NCBI GenBank assembly: GCA_030490835.1
Contig: CM059972.1
Span: 87,777,137-87,841,136 of the forward strand
Length of the DNA stretch: 64,000 nucleotides
From: Annona cherimola
Taxonomy: Eukaryota; Streptophyta; Magnoliopsida; Magnoliales; Annonaceae
Reading direction: 5' to 3'
Part shown: positions 35,078 to 46,500 of the stretch, piece after piece
Layout: every line of letters begins with the position of its first letter
Numbering within the stretch: the stretch's first letter is position 1
The notes under the pieces: generated by a model
Told to the model about the DNA's origin: nothing
Databases searched by the model: none
Seen by the model: only the letters and a program-made list of their open reading frames with translations
Program-made: the position numbers and the translations under genes

Positions 35078-37171
35078 ATGGTCAATGCTCCAAGGCTTAC
35101 CGCGCTTCTACTCTCCTTTGTTATCCCTTGCTCATCTTCCTTCCTCGCCCGATCACGCACCAGCAGATGGATCTCCACAGCGTCCAGAGATCCTACTGTC
35201 TTCAATCACCTCCATGCCTTCTTCGACAATCGCGGACGACCCTCTTCAGAATTCGCCATGGTCTCTGCTATCAAGTCCTCGTCTACAGCTCTCGACTGCC
35301 AACAGCTGCATTCTTTGGTCATCAAATCCGGCCTGGAATCCGACGTCTTTGTCTGTAATAGTTTAATCAAGCTTTACGGAAAATGTGGGCTCATGGGAAC
35401 TGCACGACTCATGTTCGATTCGGCCTCTCTCTTGAATATGGCTTCTTGGAACACGATGCTTGTTGGGTATGTGAAATCTGGCGAGTTGGATGATGCCTTG
35501 TGGATGTTTGAGGAAATGCCTGAGAGAGACTGTGTTTCGTTCACTACAATCATAATGGGGTTAGCCCAAAGCAGCCGGCCGATGCAAGCTTTGGACGTTT
35601 TTCAGCGAATGAGGATGGCTAATGTGGTGCCGAATGAGGTGACTCTGGCTAGCTTGATTTCAGCTTGTGTGAATGTGCATGCTGTCAAACTCGGGAAAAT
35701 CATTCATGGGCTTGCCATCCAATTTGGGCTTGAAGCGTTTGTTCTGGTTTTGACTAATTTTATTCACATGTATGCACTCTGTTCGAGTATATCAGATGCA
35801 GAGATGCTTTTCAATGCAACCCAAGAACCAAATATCGTCACATGGAATGTAATGTTGAAAGGGTATGCTAAATCAGGATTACTTGATTCTGCAAGGGAAC
35901 TATTTGACAGAATCCCTGAAAGAGATTTGGTATCCTGGAACACAATGATGGATAGTTATGTGAGAGAGGACAGGTTGCCTGAAGCTTTCGTTATGTACCG
36001 TGAGATGCTGCGTGTACAGGTGAAACCAAATGAAGTTACATTCGTCGACTTGGTCTTGGCATGTGGCCGCTTTTCTAAGATCAATGAAGGTCAGCAATTT
36101 CATGGGATAATTTCAAAGACGGGATTGGATTCCCATCTTTATGTGCAGGCAACAATAATCCATTTCTATGCAGCTTGTCAACAGATTGACCTTGCATGTT
36201 CACAGTTTCAGTGGGCCGACAAGGGCCATTTATCATCATGGAATGCCCTTATCACAGGTTTTCTAAAGAACAATATGGTTGATTCAGCAAGGGAGCTATT
36301 TGATGAGATGTTAGAGAGAGATGTTGTCTCATGGAGCTCCATGATTGCAGGTTATGCACAAAGTGGGCAGTTTTCACTTGCACTAGACCTATTCCATGAT
36401 ATGCAAGTTAGTGGACTCAGGCCAAATGAAATTACCATGGTGAGTGTTGTTTCTGCCATTGCCCATTCAGGCACATTGCAACAAGGAAGATGGGTTCACA
36501 ACTACATACTTGAGAACTCCATTCCCATCAATGATAATTTGAGTGCTGGACTTATTGATATGTATGCAAAGCATGGGAACATCAAAGAGGCTGTGGAACT
36601 GTTCTGTCACATACAAGATACAATTAGTTCCGTGTGTCCATGGAATGCAATAATATGTGGTTTGGCCATGCATGGGCATGCCAATAGGTCTCTGGACATG
36701 TTTTTTTATTTGCAAAAGACAGACATCAGGCCCAACTCAATTACGTTTATTGGAGTCTTGAATGCATGTTGCCATGCAGGGTTGGTGGAGACGGGAAAGT
36801 GTTACTTTGAGAGTATGAAGAATGCTTATAATATAGAACCTAATATTAAGCATTATGGCTGCATGGTTGATCTCTTAGGCAGGGCTGGTTGCTTGGAGGA
36901 GGCTGAAAGGTTGATTGAAAGCATGCCCATGAAGGCAGATGTCGTGATATGGGGAGCCATGTTGGCTGCATGCAGGCTTCATGGGAATGTCGAAATAGGA
37001 GAAAGAGCTGCTGAAAGTTTATCAAGGTTGGAGCCTAGCCATGGCGCAGGCAGAGTTCTCCTATCTAACATCTATGCTGAGGCTGGTAGATGGGATGACG
37101 TACACTTGGTAAGGAGCAGGATGCAAAGTGGAAGAATCAAGAAGATGCCTGGATCCAGTGGTATTATGTGA
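35078..37171 (+). CDS. MEF18: E-class PPR protein, probable MEF18 (At5g19020) orthologue
   Basis: Intronless, 697 aa. A TAA lies in frame nine bases before the ATG, fixing the 5' limit. The first about 40 residues are rich in Arg and Ser with few acidic residues (SSFLARSRTSRWISTASR), as in mitochondrial presequences. PLS repeats fill about residues 60-590, with units such as WNVMLKGYAKSGLLDSAREL. The stretch WNAIICGLAMHGHA and the block IKHYGCMVDLLGRAG with its neighbours match what I remember of Arabidopsis At5g19020. The protein ends after the E motifs at KKMPGSSGIM with no DYW domain. In Arabidopsis, MEF18 is an E-class mitochondrial editing factor reported for the nad4-1355 site; whether that site is the target here is inference. 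Lacking its own deaminase, it would need a DYW partner supplied in trans. Confidence 0.85.
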   Translation: MVNAPRLTALLLSFVIPCSSSFLARSRTSRWISTASRDPTVFNHLHAFFDNRGRPSSEFAMVSAIKSSSTALDCQQLHSLVIKSGLESDVFVCNSLIKLYGKCGLMGTARLMFDSASLLNMASWNTMLVGYVKSGELDDALWMFEEMPERDCVSFTTIIMGLAQSSRPMQALDVFQRMRMANVVPNEVTLASLISACVNVHAVKLGKIIHGLAIQFGLEAFVLVLTNFIHMYALCSSISDAEMLFNATQEPNIVTWNVMLKGYAKSGLLDSARELFDRIPERDLVSWNTMMDSYVREDRLPEAFVMYREMLRVQVKPNEVTFVDLVLACGRFSKINEGQQFHGIISKTGLDSHLYVQATIIHFYAACQQIDLACSQFQWADKGHLSSWNALITGFLKNNMVDSARELFDEMLERDVVSWSSMIAGYAQSGQFSLALDLFHDMQVSGLRPNEITMVSVVSAIAHSGTLQQGRWVHNYILENSIPINDNLSAGLIDMYAKHGNIKEAVELFCHIQDTISSVCPWNAIICGLAMHGHANRSLDMFFYLQKTDIRPNSITFIGVLNACCHAGLVETGKCYFESMKNAYNIEPNIKHYGCMVDLLGRAGCLEEAERLIESMPMKADVVIWGAMLAACRLHGNVEIGERAAESLSRLEPSHGAGRVLLSNIYAEAGRWDDVHLVRSRMQSGRIKKMPGSSGIM

Positions 37172-38344
37172 TGGATGCATTATACAAGTCTTATCATTGT
37201 TTCTTGGTAGATATTCATCAGATCCATCGCTAGATAGAGAATTTTTGCATTTGGAGCAGCCCCTCAATGACGGGAAAAAAAAAATTTAATTTGATTCTAT
37301 CAGTAGCAAATCCAGAGTTGATTATTAGTTGTATAAACCTAATAATGCAAGTTGAATAGGAGGATGCCAGGATTCTATCTTAAGATATGGCAGCAGTAGT
37401 CCTCCAGTGAGTGTATTTGTCTACAGGATCTAAGTTCACATACCGCTGGAGGAAAATCTTCAAGGTTGTGTTTGGTGCAAAATGGGCTATAAAAGTTGCA
37501 AGAGTACAGAAAGGGTATAGAAAGCTGAATTTTCCTTTTATTGTATTTGATGTGATATTGACTTACCTCTATTTATCTGTAACAATTTCACATTTTTTTT
37601 TATCATTATTTATAGTTCTCCAAAAAAAAAATTTATCCATTTCGTCCTTTTACTATTGGTGAGATCATTCTCTCTCCTTTAACACTTCTTTTACATATTC
37701 CATTTTTTTTCTTTTTCTTTTTTAAAAAAAAAAAATTCTTTCACATCAGACCAAAAAAGAGTCTAAGCATAAAAGGCAATATGAATGCTAGAAGCTCTCC
37801 TTTGTGTTTGATGTTAAAAGCTATTCTTTTTGTTTAACGATGTTATTCTGATGTTTACCAGATAAGCTTCCATTTGCTAATGTTGGCTAAGAGACAACTC
37901 TATAGCATACTTTTAGTCAAAGATTGAGGTGAAGCTTCTTTACTTTAAATCTAAAGAATGTCGCATCACTTGGCTCAATTAGTTAGCCAGTTCAATGTTT
38001 CATATATCTAAATAATAAATAATAAACATTCTTTTTTCAGGTATTTTTAAATATATTTGAAGAGAACTTAGCAAAGAACCTACTTTTAGATTTAGGTTAT
38101 TATCTTTTTGAAAACTTCTTAAAATGAAAATGAAGCTTTACTAAGTCCATTTCATACTCTTTTGGCATTTAAAAAATAACTAAAAAATGAGAGTTTTCAT
38201 AGATTGACAAAGTGGCAAAAAGATCATTGGTGGGAATTATTTTGCAACCAACCTCCTTAGATTGGGAAATATTTGCAAAATTAAGTATTTGGGGGCACAA
38301 ATTGCAAAACTAAAAAGCTATTGGGAGGTAAATGCAATAAATTA
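37172..38344. other. Intergenic DNA between two PPR genes
   Basis: Includes the probable 3' untranslated region of the MEF18-like gene, a poly-A/poly-T-rich tract near 37620-37740, and AT-rich sequence with no recognisable gene. A short stretch near 38250-38340, TTGCAAAATTAAGTATTTGG and neighbours, resembles the GGGTAATTTGCAAAT class of repeats seen at 52 kb. Confidence 0.4.
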
Positions 38345-38608
38345 GGGTGTGTTTGTTTGGGGCCAAAATATGTCAACTAAAACTTTTCACTTTCCATAAC
38401 TACTCTATTTTTTAATTATTTTTTCACATTTTTCTATACAAACTACCCTACTTTTCAATCATTTCTACACAACTAACCTATCTATTTTAACTTTATTCTT
38501 TTTACTTCTCATCATTACCCCTATTATATCATATCATTTTCTATCAATTTGACAACTTCTACCCCTAAAACTTTTCATCAAAAATTTTACCTCCAACCAA
38601 ACACACCC
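38345..38608 (+). mobile_element. Tourist/PIF-like MITE with TTA target duplication
   Basis: Ends are GGGTGTGTTTGTTTGGGG and AACCAAACACACCC. Both flanks are TTA (38342-38344 and 38609-38611), the expected target duplication for PIF/Harbinger-type elements. This is one of the best-preserved copies, at 264 bp. Confidence 0.88.
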
Positions 38609-39083
38609 TTAATATCATATTTGCCTACCCTACGTACTCCTAACAACCATTTTTTCTTGTCGTTACTTATATTTTCATCATTATCCTCTGTTGGCTTTTT
38701 TCTATCAGTTTATAGCTAAATATCACGCTTAGCTTGTTGATATCATTTGCATTTTCTTTTTCCTTTCACCTTACATTTACCAATATTCAAGCACCAAGGT
38801 GTTTTGGTGGAGTAGGTTATAGTTAAAAGGAAGAAAAGGAGAGAATAACATGGATCGGTGGAAAAGATGTTTGAAAAATTGAGGTTATGTCAATAGAAAG
38901 TGGATGAAGACAACATAGAATATTTTTTTAATGGGAAGATTACATAATAATGATAAAAATATAGGTCATAATAAAGAAAAAATAAGGTTCTTTTTTACGG
39001 ACAAAATGAGATTTTTAGGGTAGGTAAATATCACATTATCCTCTCCACTCCTTATGCTTGAAATCAAACACAGGTAAGATATA

Positions 39084-39407
39084 GGGGCTGTTTGGCATCG
39101 AAGAAAACTTTGGGACGTTTTTTCAGCCAAAAAATTTTCACGCATTAAATGATCTCTGACAGAAAGACCGGCCATTTTGTCAGGTTCATATATTTCCATG
39201 AGACACTGATGCAGCTAAAGGTGAATAATATTCGCAACTGTCATGCCCAAATCAGTGTACACGTCAGCCATTTTCTGCGCATTGGGTTGAAATTCTCTAT
39301 TCGCGCAAGTAATACGGAAAGCTTGAAAAGACAAGTTTGCGTTTGGGTGCTCAAGGTTGAAAAGTTTTACACGTGAACATGAGTTTTCGTTGTTACCAAA
39401 CAGCCCC
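39084..39407. mobile_element. MITE with GGGGCTGTTTGG ends
   Basis: Ends are GGGGCTGTTTGGCATCG and TTGTTACCAAACAGCCCC, with ATA on both sides. It is 324 bp long and clearly less AT-rich than its surroundings, with no protein recognised. It belongs to a different family from the TGTGTTTGG MITEs but probably the same PIF/Harbinger superfamily. It lies just beyond the 3' end of the E+ PPR gene. Confidence 0.78.
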
Positions 39408-39504
39408 ATAGACGACTTCTTAAATAACCATAAAAACTATTAGAAGTATAAACCAAGGAAAAAAGCAACATGTGGTGCAAGTACTCTTTTTAGTGGTGTC
39501 AGAA

Positions 39505-39631
39505 ATTTTAAATTAGATTTTAACACCTTTAAGTACATTTACCTTTTACATGTCATTAGCTTCTATTTCAATTTTAAATTAGATTTCAACACTTCTTAAG
39601 TACATTTACCTTTTACATGTCATTAGCTTCC
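39505..39631. repeat. Tandem duplication overlapping the 3' end of the E+ PPR gene
   Basis: Copy 1 (39505-39563) and copy 2 (39571-39631) both begin ATTTTAAATTAGATTT and run through TACATTTACCTTTTACATGT and CATTAGCTTC. The period is 66 bp and identity is high. Copy 2 contains the stop codon and last few codons of the minus-strand PPR gene; copy 1 lies in its 3' flank. Confidence 0.88.
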
Positions 39632-41508
39632 ATTGAAATAGAATAAAAATTATGTACATTACCTTCAAGTCGTGCCTGATTTGCTAAGCCTTCAAGCATC
39701 TGATATACGTCTTCATACTGCCTGTGGGCTGTATCCTCGACAAGAAACCTATGAACAACACCATCCACTTCAATCCAACTGCTTCCTGATGACTTTCTTG
39801 ACCCAGTCTCCCTCATTCGTCTCCTCACTCTTGCAACATCTGCCCACTGGCCTGCAGCAGCATAGATATTTGACAACAAAACACAGCAACCCAAATTCGG
39901 GCTTTCTGATAACAGTATAAACTGCTCAACTTGACTAGCCAGTTCAAAATTATGATGAATCCTACAAGCACTAAGGACAGCCCCCCAGATGATTGAGTCG
40001 GGCAACAATGAGATCTTGTGAACCAATGCCATTGCCTCATCTAGGTGTCCTGCACGCCCAAGAAGGTCCACCATGCAAGCATAGTGCTCTAACTTAGGAC
40101 TCAAACCATACTTTTCCTGCATCTTTTGGAATTGAGTGTGTCCTTCCCCAACCAAGCCTGCATGTGTGCATGCTGACAGGACACCGATAAACGTGACATC
40201 ATTGGGTCTGTCGCCAGCACTCTCCATCTTTGCAAAAACAGATAAAGAATCCTTTCCTCTGCCATGAATTGCAAGCCCCAAGATCATTGCGTTCCACAAC
40301 ACAACATCCTTCTCCACCATCTTGACAAAAACTATGCAAGCATCATCGAGCCTGCCACATTTTGAATACATATCTACAAGAGCTGCTGCAAGAATCACAT
40401 TCAGTTCCAACCCGTTCCTTCCCAAGTAAAGGTGAACTTCTCTACCTAGTTCTAGTGCCCCTAGGCTCGCACAAGCAGATAGCACATTCGCCATTGTGAT
40501 CTCATTTGGTTTCACTGCCTGTTCTTCCATTTGATAAAACAACTGGAGCGCCTTTTCTGGCATTCCACCCTGAACATAGCTAGTAATCATAGCATTCCAA
40601 GATACCAATGTCTTATTCTGCATCTGATCAAAAAGCCCGCGAGCCTTGGCAACATCCCCACATTTTGAATGCATATCAATTAGAGCAGTAATCAATATTA
40701 CGTTCAAAGGCATTGCATTAACATCAATGACAACTGAGACCCATCTTGCCATTTCACTGTCAGAAACTGCTGAACATCCGGATGCAAGACACACCATTGT
40801 TGTGGAGTTAGGCTCTACATTGTCATCTGAAAGCAGCATATGATGGAACAAACCTAGCATCTCAACAATCATGCCCGCCCGTCCATAGCCATTCATCAGA
40901 GCTGTCCAGCAAATGACATTTCTTCTCAATGGCATTGCCTCGAACAATCCACGCGCAATTTCAGTCATCCCACAGCGAGCATACCCTGAGATGATTGCGT
41001 TCCACGAAACCTCATCCCTCTCAGGCATATCATACCATATTCGATGTGCAGCTTCAACGCGGGAACACTTTGCATAAACATCAATCAATGCATTGCAAAC
41101 AAAGAGATTAGCTTCAAATCCAAATTTGACGACATCAGCATGCACCGATTCGGCATGTTGGATTGCGAAAATGGCAGAACAAGCCTTGAACACAAATGGG
41201 TAGGTGAACTTAGTAGGCTTTATGTTGTGCTTTAGCATTTGGGAATACAAGTGGAAAGAGTTGCTAAATGGGCCATTAACAGCATAAGCTTTGATCATGG
41301 AATTCCAAGAGTGGTCATTGTGTGAAGACATGTGGTCAAAGACAGACCTTGCATAATCAACCAAACGGAGGTCCACAAGCTTGCAAAGGAGGTGGTTTTG
41401 AAGGGGCAGAGCATGGATGAGAATTTGGGCATGGATTTGATGGATTTGGGTGAGGGAGGTAGCATTGACGAGTACACAAAGAGAGGAAGAAACTGAGGCA
41501 GAGCTCAT
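39613..41508 (-). CDS. E+-class PPR protein
   Basis: Intronless, 631 aa. The N-terminal segment TSLTQIHQIHAQILIHALPL is the usual lead-in of PLS PPR proteins. Repeats run to about residue 470, with units such as VSWNAIISGYARCGMTEIAR. HYACMVDLLGRAG sits near residue 473, the E motif near 505-570 and an E+ motif (GSSWIEVDGVVHRFLVED) near 573. The protein stops about 58 residues later with no DYW domain. Proteins of this class act in organellar C-to-U editing and recruit a DYW deaminase; the target and organelle cannot be read here. The PG box common at this point reads SG instead. The final codons lie in a tandem duplication, so the C-terminus may vary between alleles. I did not identify the Arabidopsis orthologue. 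Confidence 0.92.
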   Translation of the reverse strand: MSSASVSSSLCVLVNATSLTQIHQIHAQILIHALPLQNHLLCKLVDLRLVDYARSVFDHMSSHNDHSWNSMIKAYAVNGPFSNSFHLYSQMLKHNIKPTKFTYPFVFKACSAIFAIQHAESVHADVVKFGFEANLFVCNALIDVYAKCSRVEAAHRIWYDMPERDEVSWNAIISGYARCGMTEIARGLFEAMPLRRNVICWTALMNGYGRAGMIVEMLGLFHHMLLSDDNVEPNSTTMVCLASGCSAVSDSEMARWVSVVIDVNAMPLNVILITALIDMHSKCGDVAKARGLFDQMQNKTLVSWNAMITSYVQGGMPEKALQLFYQMEEQAVKPNEITMANVLSACASLGALELGREVHLYLGRNGLELNVILAAALVDMYSKCGRLDDACIVFVKMVEKDVVLWNAMILGLAIHGRGKDSLSVFAKMESAGDRPNDVTFIGVLSACTHAGLVGEGHTQFQKMQEKYGLSPKLEHYACMVDLLGRAGHLDEAMALVHKISLLPDSIIWGAVLSACRIHHNFELASQVEQFILLSESPNLGCCVLLSNIYAAAGQWADVARVRRRMRETGSRKSSGSSWIEVDGVVHRFLVEDTAHRQYEDVYQMLEGLANQARLEGNVHNFYSISMEANDM

Positions 41509-42213
41509 TCTTCTTCCTTAACTGACATTGAAGTCGGTTTCGGTTAGTTGAAATGCAAAATTTCATAACTACTTTTTTGGGTTTTTAGAAAGCCTTCCTT
41601 TGGCTATTTATTGGAATATTTTCAAATGACCCCTAAGCTTTCCAGTTTCACAATTGAAAAGCATAATTTTTTATTTGCAAATAACTTCCATTTTTAACCT
41701 TTTTGCAAAAGAATCCACGATCCACCGCAAAATTTTAAAAATTTTGAGTAAAAATTAAGTCGTTAGCTTTTATATGCACTACGGATTTGTCCAAACAACA
41801 TCCCTCGAATAACTTTATACCGTTTCTGATCCATTTGTCATAACCGAGTATGGTTACGTGGATTCCTAACCTTAACCTATTTAAAAATCTTCAAATCACG
41901 ATCTGGTTGTGATTGCTAACAAGTTCGTCGAACGGTGCTGTGACAACAGGTTCACAATGAGTTAAATAATAAAATTAGAAGTCATAAACTATTGACAGTA
42001 TAATTGTAAACAATCGAAAAAGATTTCCAATGTTAATAATTTATTCGAATTTAAAAGATAAATTTTCATATTTATTTTTAATTAAAATGCTTAATCTATT
42101 ATTAACAATCATTGTAACTTATAAAATAAGTGTCATTAAAAATGTTTTCTCCGTTACCTTATAGTTTCAAAACGGGTCATATGTGAATAACCGATTTATT
42201 TAAATTAGTTAAA
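41509..42213. other. Upstream region of the E+ PPR gene
   Basis: AT-rich sequence holding the presumed promoter and 5' leader of the minus-strand PPR gene. No TATA box was assigned with confidence. No other gene or repeat family was recognised. Confidence 0.4.
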
Positions 42214-42622
42214 GAGAAATGATCCTATTAGCTTAGGTCAAGTAAATGTCTTACTCCGCCTACCTCAAAAAATATATTTAAAATACTTTTATTAATTTTC
42301 TTCATATACTTATTTATCTAAATATATTTAATATATAAATCAAGTTTTACCATTTTTAGATACATTAATATATTTTTTGAAAGTTTTAAACATCGACATG
42401 TTTTAAATACATATATACACATATATGTTTACGATTTTCAAAAAAAATATATGCGCATATCAAAAATAATAAAACTTAATCTATATGTTAAATATACTTG
42501 AATAAACAAATATATGAAGAAAAATCAATAAGAAAAAAATAAATAAAAAGTGTTTTGAATGAATCTTTTGAAACAAGCTAAATAAGACATTTAGTTAGTT
42601 CCGACTAATAAAATCATTCCTC
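42214..42622. mobile_element. Palindromic hairpin MITE (type B)
   Basis: Ends are GAGAAATGATCCTATTAGC and CTAATAAAATCATTCCTC. The left subterminal block AAGTAAATGTCTTACTC has a weaker inverse in the right arm, AAGACATTTAGTTAG. The arms share TAAATATATTTAATATATAA and TTTTACCATTTTTAGATAC with other type B copies. It is more diverged than the copy at 8.2 kb. A further half-arm fragment, with TTAATATAACTAACC, lies at about 42680-42830. Confidence 0.78.
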
Positions 42623-43164
42623 CTGGTGGTCATATGATAATCAAACGGCCGAAAAAATGGGTCCAAACGGATATAGGATCGAGGTTTTGACATATGTTAA
42701 AAATTTCAAAAAAATATTTAAAACATCCAAAAATAGTAAAAATTAATTTATAAATTTAATATAACTAACCTTCCATGTTTATGAAAAAAACTGAAAAAAA
42801 TTTTAAAAAGCATAAGCCGTAAAAAATTACCCCTCTACATAAAAAGTACACAATAAGACAAAATGTAAAACAGGCACCGGGCGCAAGTTGGTGCGGAACG
42901 CCACTTGTTCAATCCGACTTAATTTTTAGTGGACCGGGGTTGATTACTTTTAAATGTGAACCGTTTATATGAGACCCATGTAACTCATTTGAATCAAAAT
43001 GGTTAATTATGAATTGAGCTTTTGTTCAACCCACCCACATCAAACGTGCATAACCCTTTGATAGTTCATGAAAAATTAGTACTTTAAAATATTTATTTTA
43101 TAAATTGTACATAGTTATTAACAATGAAATTAATATTTTAATGAAAATTAAGAACATATATTAA

Positions 43165-43390
43165 AATAGATTACTAAAATGCCATTGATTTTCAAAAATA
43201 AAAATATCTAAAAATCTCTAAAAATAGTAAAACTTATACACATGTTAAATACATTTAAATTAATAGTTGAATAAAAAATAATTTCGAAAAAAATATTAAA
43301 AAAAAATAGGTTAAAGCACCCGGGTGCACTGGGGCCAAATGCACCCGGTGCGCCTAGGTGCATTTAGCCCCCAGCCGAAAAAGTAAACCC
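43165..43390. mobile_element. Right half of a type A hairpin MITE
   Basis: Starts at the central dyad ACTAAAATGCCATTGATTTT and continues into the right arm with CACATGTTAAATACATTTAAA. It ends with a cluster of GCACCCGGGTGCA-like motifs: AAAGCACCCGGGTGCACTGG, then ATGCACCCGGTGCGCC and CCTAGGTGCATTT. The left arm is missing. It lies 200 bp beyond the 3' end of the exonuclease coding region. Confidence 0.65.
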
Positions 43391-43589
43391 ACCCAAATGG
43401 GATAAATCTTTTATTTAATAACGGCAACCTTGCGCCACCAGCCCTATACACTGTATCCCAGTTATGAAAGAATGATTTGAATGATGCAGACATGAAAAAC
43501 TTTCCTAACCCCCAAACCAGAAAGACCCGGCGGAAAAAAAAAAATCTTTCGTCTCAAATAAGAGCAATGAAGGCTATCAATTTAAGGTG

Positions 43590-46500
43590 TTAACGCCCTC
43601 GCCTTGAATCCAAACACCAGCACCTATAATTGGATCTTGAGATCCCCAACAGCTCATCTGGGGACATCTTCTCCAGCTCTTTTGTTTTCCATCCATCAAA
43701 GAAGTTGGAGAGGTTGGAGGAGTACATTGTCGTCAAAATTGCTTCTGGAGGGTGAACTTGATCGCGCATTCTTTTGTAAAGCCTCATTGCAGCCACACAA
43801 TCATCATATGGTTCGTGTGCCCCTGTTTGAATGTCGTACCTGAAATCGTCATTGATACAACCATTTAGAAAACAAAAATAAGACTGAGGGTATGTTTGTT
43901 TGGGGCAAAAACATGTCAACCAAAACTTTTCAATCCAAAATTTTTCACTCTTCATAACTACTCTATTTTTTAATTATTTTTTCACATTTTCCTGTACAAA
44001 CTACCATACGTTTTAATCATTTCTACACAACTACCCATACAACTAACTTATCTATTTTAACTTTATTCTCTTTACTCCTCATCATTACCCCTATTATATC
44101 ATTTTATTTTCTATCAATTTAACAACTTCTACTCAAAAAACTTGTGTGTTTGGGATGTGATAAAACTTTAATGAAAAATTTTGTTATTTAAAAGTTTTTG
44201 AAATTAGAAAAAATGATGTGATATGACAAAGGTAATGACAATGAATAAGAGAATAAAATTAAAATAAATAGGTTAAATGTATGAGTAATTGTGTAGAAAT
44301 AATTAAAAAGTAAGGTAGTTATATAGGAATAAGTGAAAAAATAATTAAAAAATAGAGTCTGTTCCTATACACCCGGGTGCAAAAATCCATTTTTTAAAAC
44401 TTTTTTTATACAACTATTAATATAAGTGTATTAAACATGTATATCAAGTTTTAGTATTTTTGGATATTTATAGATTTTTTTTGGATTTTTTAAAATCAAT
44501 AGCATTTTAGTAATTTTAAATTATGAAAAACGTCACTAATTTTAAAAAATCCAAAAAAATATTTACAAATCTTAAAAAACGGTAAAACTTAATACATATG
44601 TTAAATATACTTAGATTAACAGTTTATAAAAAAATTTCAAAAAAAATAAATTGGTTAAATACACCTAGGTGCACCGAGCCTAAATGCACTTGGATATATT
44701 CAATTACATTTCTTAAAAAAAAAATGGGGTAGTTATGGAGAGTAAAAAATTTTAGTTTGAAAAGTTTTTGAAGCATGCTGATTCACAATCCAGGTTCAAC
44801 AAAGGGACGTTGCACATTCGCCAGCATGCAAATAAACCGAAATATTTGTAGTTCATTAACAGATTACCTCAAATTGTCATTGTGAATGACTGGCAAATGC
44901 TAGGGTTGAATAAGTTTGATGCCCTTCCTCTCTGTGGACAGTGAGCATCCCCAAATTTCCTAATTCTTAACTCTTTCACTCTGGATAAAAATGTGCAAAG
45001 ACATTTTCTACCCGCTCAAATAACCAAGGCCAAGTGGATATTTTAATCAATTCTGGCACTGGTGTCATTCTATCGAAATTATTCCTATTCAGTGTTGCAA
45101 CTCAGCACTAGAAACAAACATGTTAAATGAATGGTGCTGCAAAATGTGACAGATCTGGACATGCATCAATGCGACATACAAAACCAAGGCATCAAACATG
45201 CATGGAGAACATAAAATATAACGTCGACAGAAGTACATAAATACAAGTCCAAATTTTTATTTATTCAAAAGTTTTATGCAGGGAATTATCATTAGTGGTG
45301 GATGTAAATGAATTAAATTTACTCAATTTTCACATGAATTATAAAGCTTTTAACTATAAATCTATACTTCCAAAATATTCTACCTATGTAGATGAATGAT
45401 TCTATAAAGAATTACAGCATTCTAAATGTTTGTATGAATGGATCCAAGTGATTTCAAAATTTTACATATGCTTTTGTATATTTCTAAAAGACACAACAAG
45501 CACAACTTTCCAATTGGAATGATTTTTGGCATCATCATTAAACAAGGGAGGCTAAATACAATGATCAAATTAGATTTTGATTTAATCATAAGTGTTCACA
45601 AATAAAATTCCGTGGAAATTGTTCCATTGAATGAACTCCATACTTTCCAATTTTAATGCTCCAATTACGCTTATTTGAACAAGCTCATTAGAAATTGACA
45701 TGATGAAGCTCTCAAATTAAACAACTCAAACATCAGCAGTCTTATGCATCATTAACAACTACTACAATTAATAAAATCAAGAAATCAGAAAACCAAAGAT
45801 GAAGTATGATTGTCACACATAAAAAATCTACCAGCATCGCATGAAAATTCGAATGCTAATCCAGGCAGTTGCTTGCAAGCAATAAAAGTGTGAAGCATAA
45901 TGACCACCATTTGTAGCAATGTCAGCAAGACAACAATTTGAGGATGCAAATGGCTAGGATCTCTCACGTTGCAAGCACTAACAGTATTTGCCTATTTGGA
46001 AAGAAGCATGCCCATGTGGAAATGCATGCATACAAGGGAGAAATTTAATTTTTGGAGAAGTTAAATCAGAAAATGCCACTACCTAAGAAAGAACTTACCC
46101 TAAATATGTCCGTGTGAGGTATTTGAGTGAATGGCTGAAGAGATTTGTTTTCATCAACGGGCGGTACTTGGCAGTGTCCCTGAACAAAATGAAGAAAAAA
46201 ATTGTAAGCCGGATACAAAAAGAATATATTATTAGCAACAGTTTTAAAAGTTTGAGAAGCTTCTCTTTTTTCTATTTTTTTTTTCCTTTCCTTTTTTTAT
46301 GTTCATTGTTGACGGTCATCAAAGAAAATTCAAATAAAATAAGGGTGGGAAAGGGGCGAGGGGGAAGGGAAAGCAGGCAAAAAGGGATGACAAAAGCATG
46401 TTGAAAGAAAATAAGTAACAGTTGGATGATTCTAAATAACAAGGTGATGCTGAGGCCAATCCTTCATCTATCTTCTATTTCTTCTCCAGTTCTCCCCACT

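Noticed and set aside
34974..35366. Overlapping plus-strand frames at the start of the MEF18-like gene
   Set aside because: They are out-of-frame shadows of a long PPR frame whose start is supported by an in-frame upstream stop and a presequence-like N-terminus.
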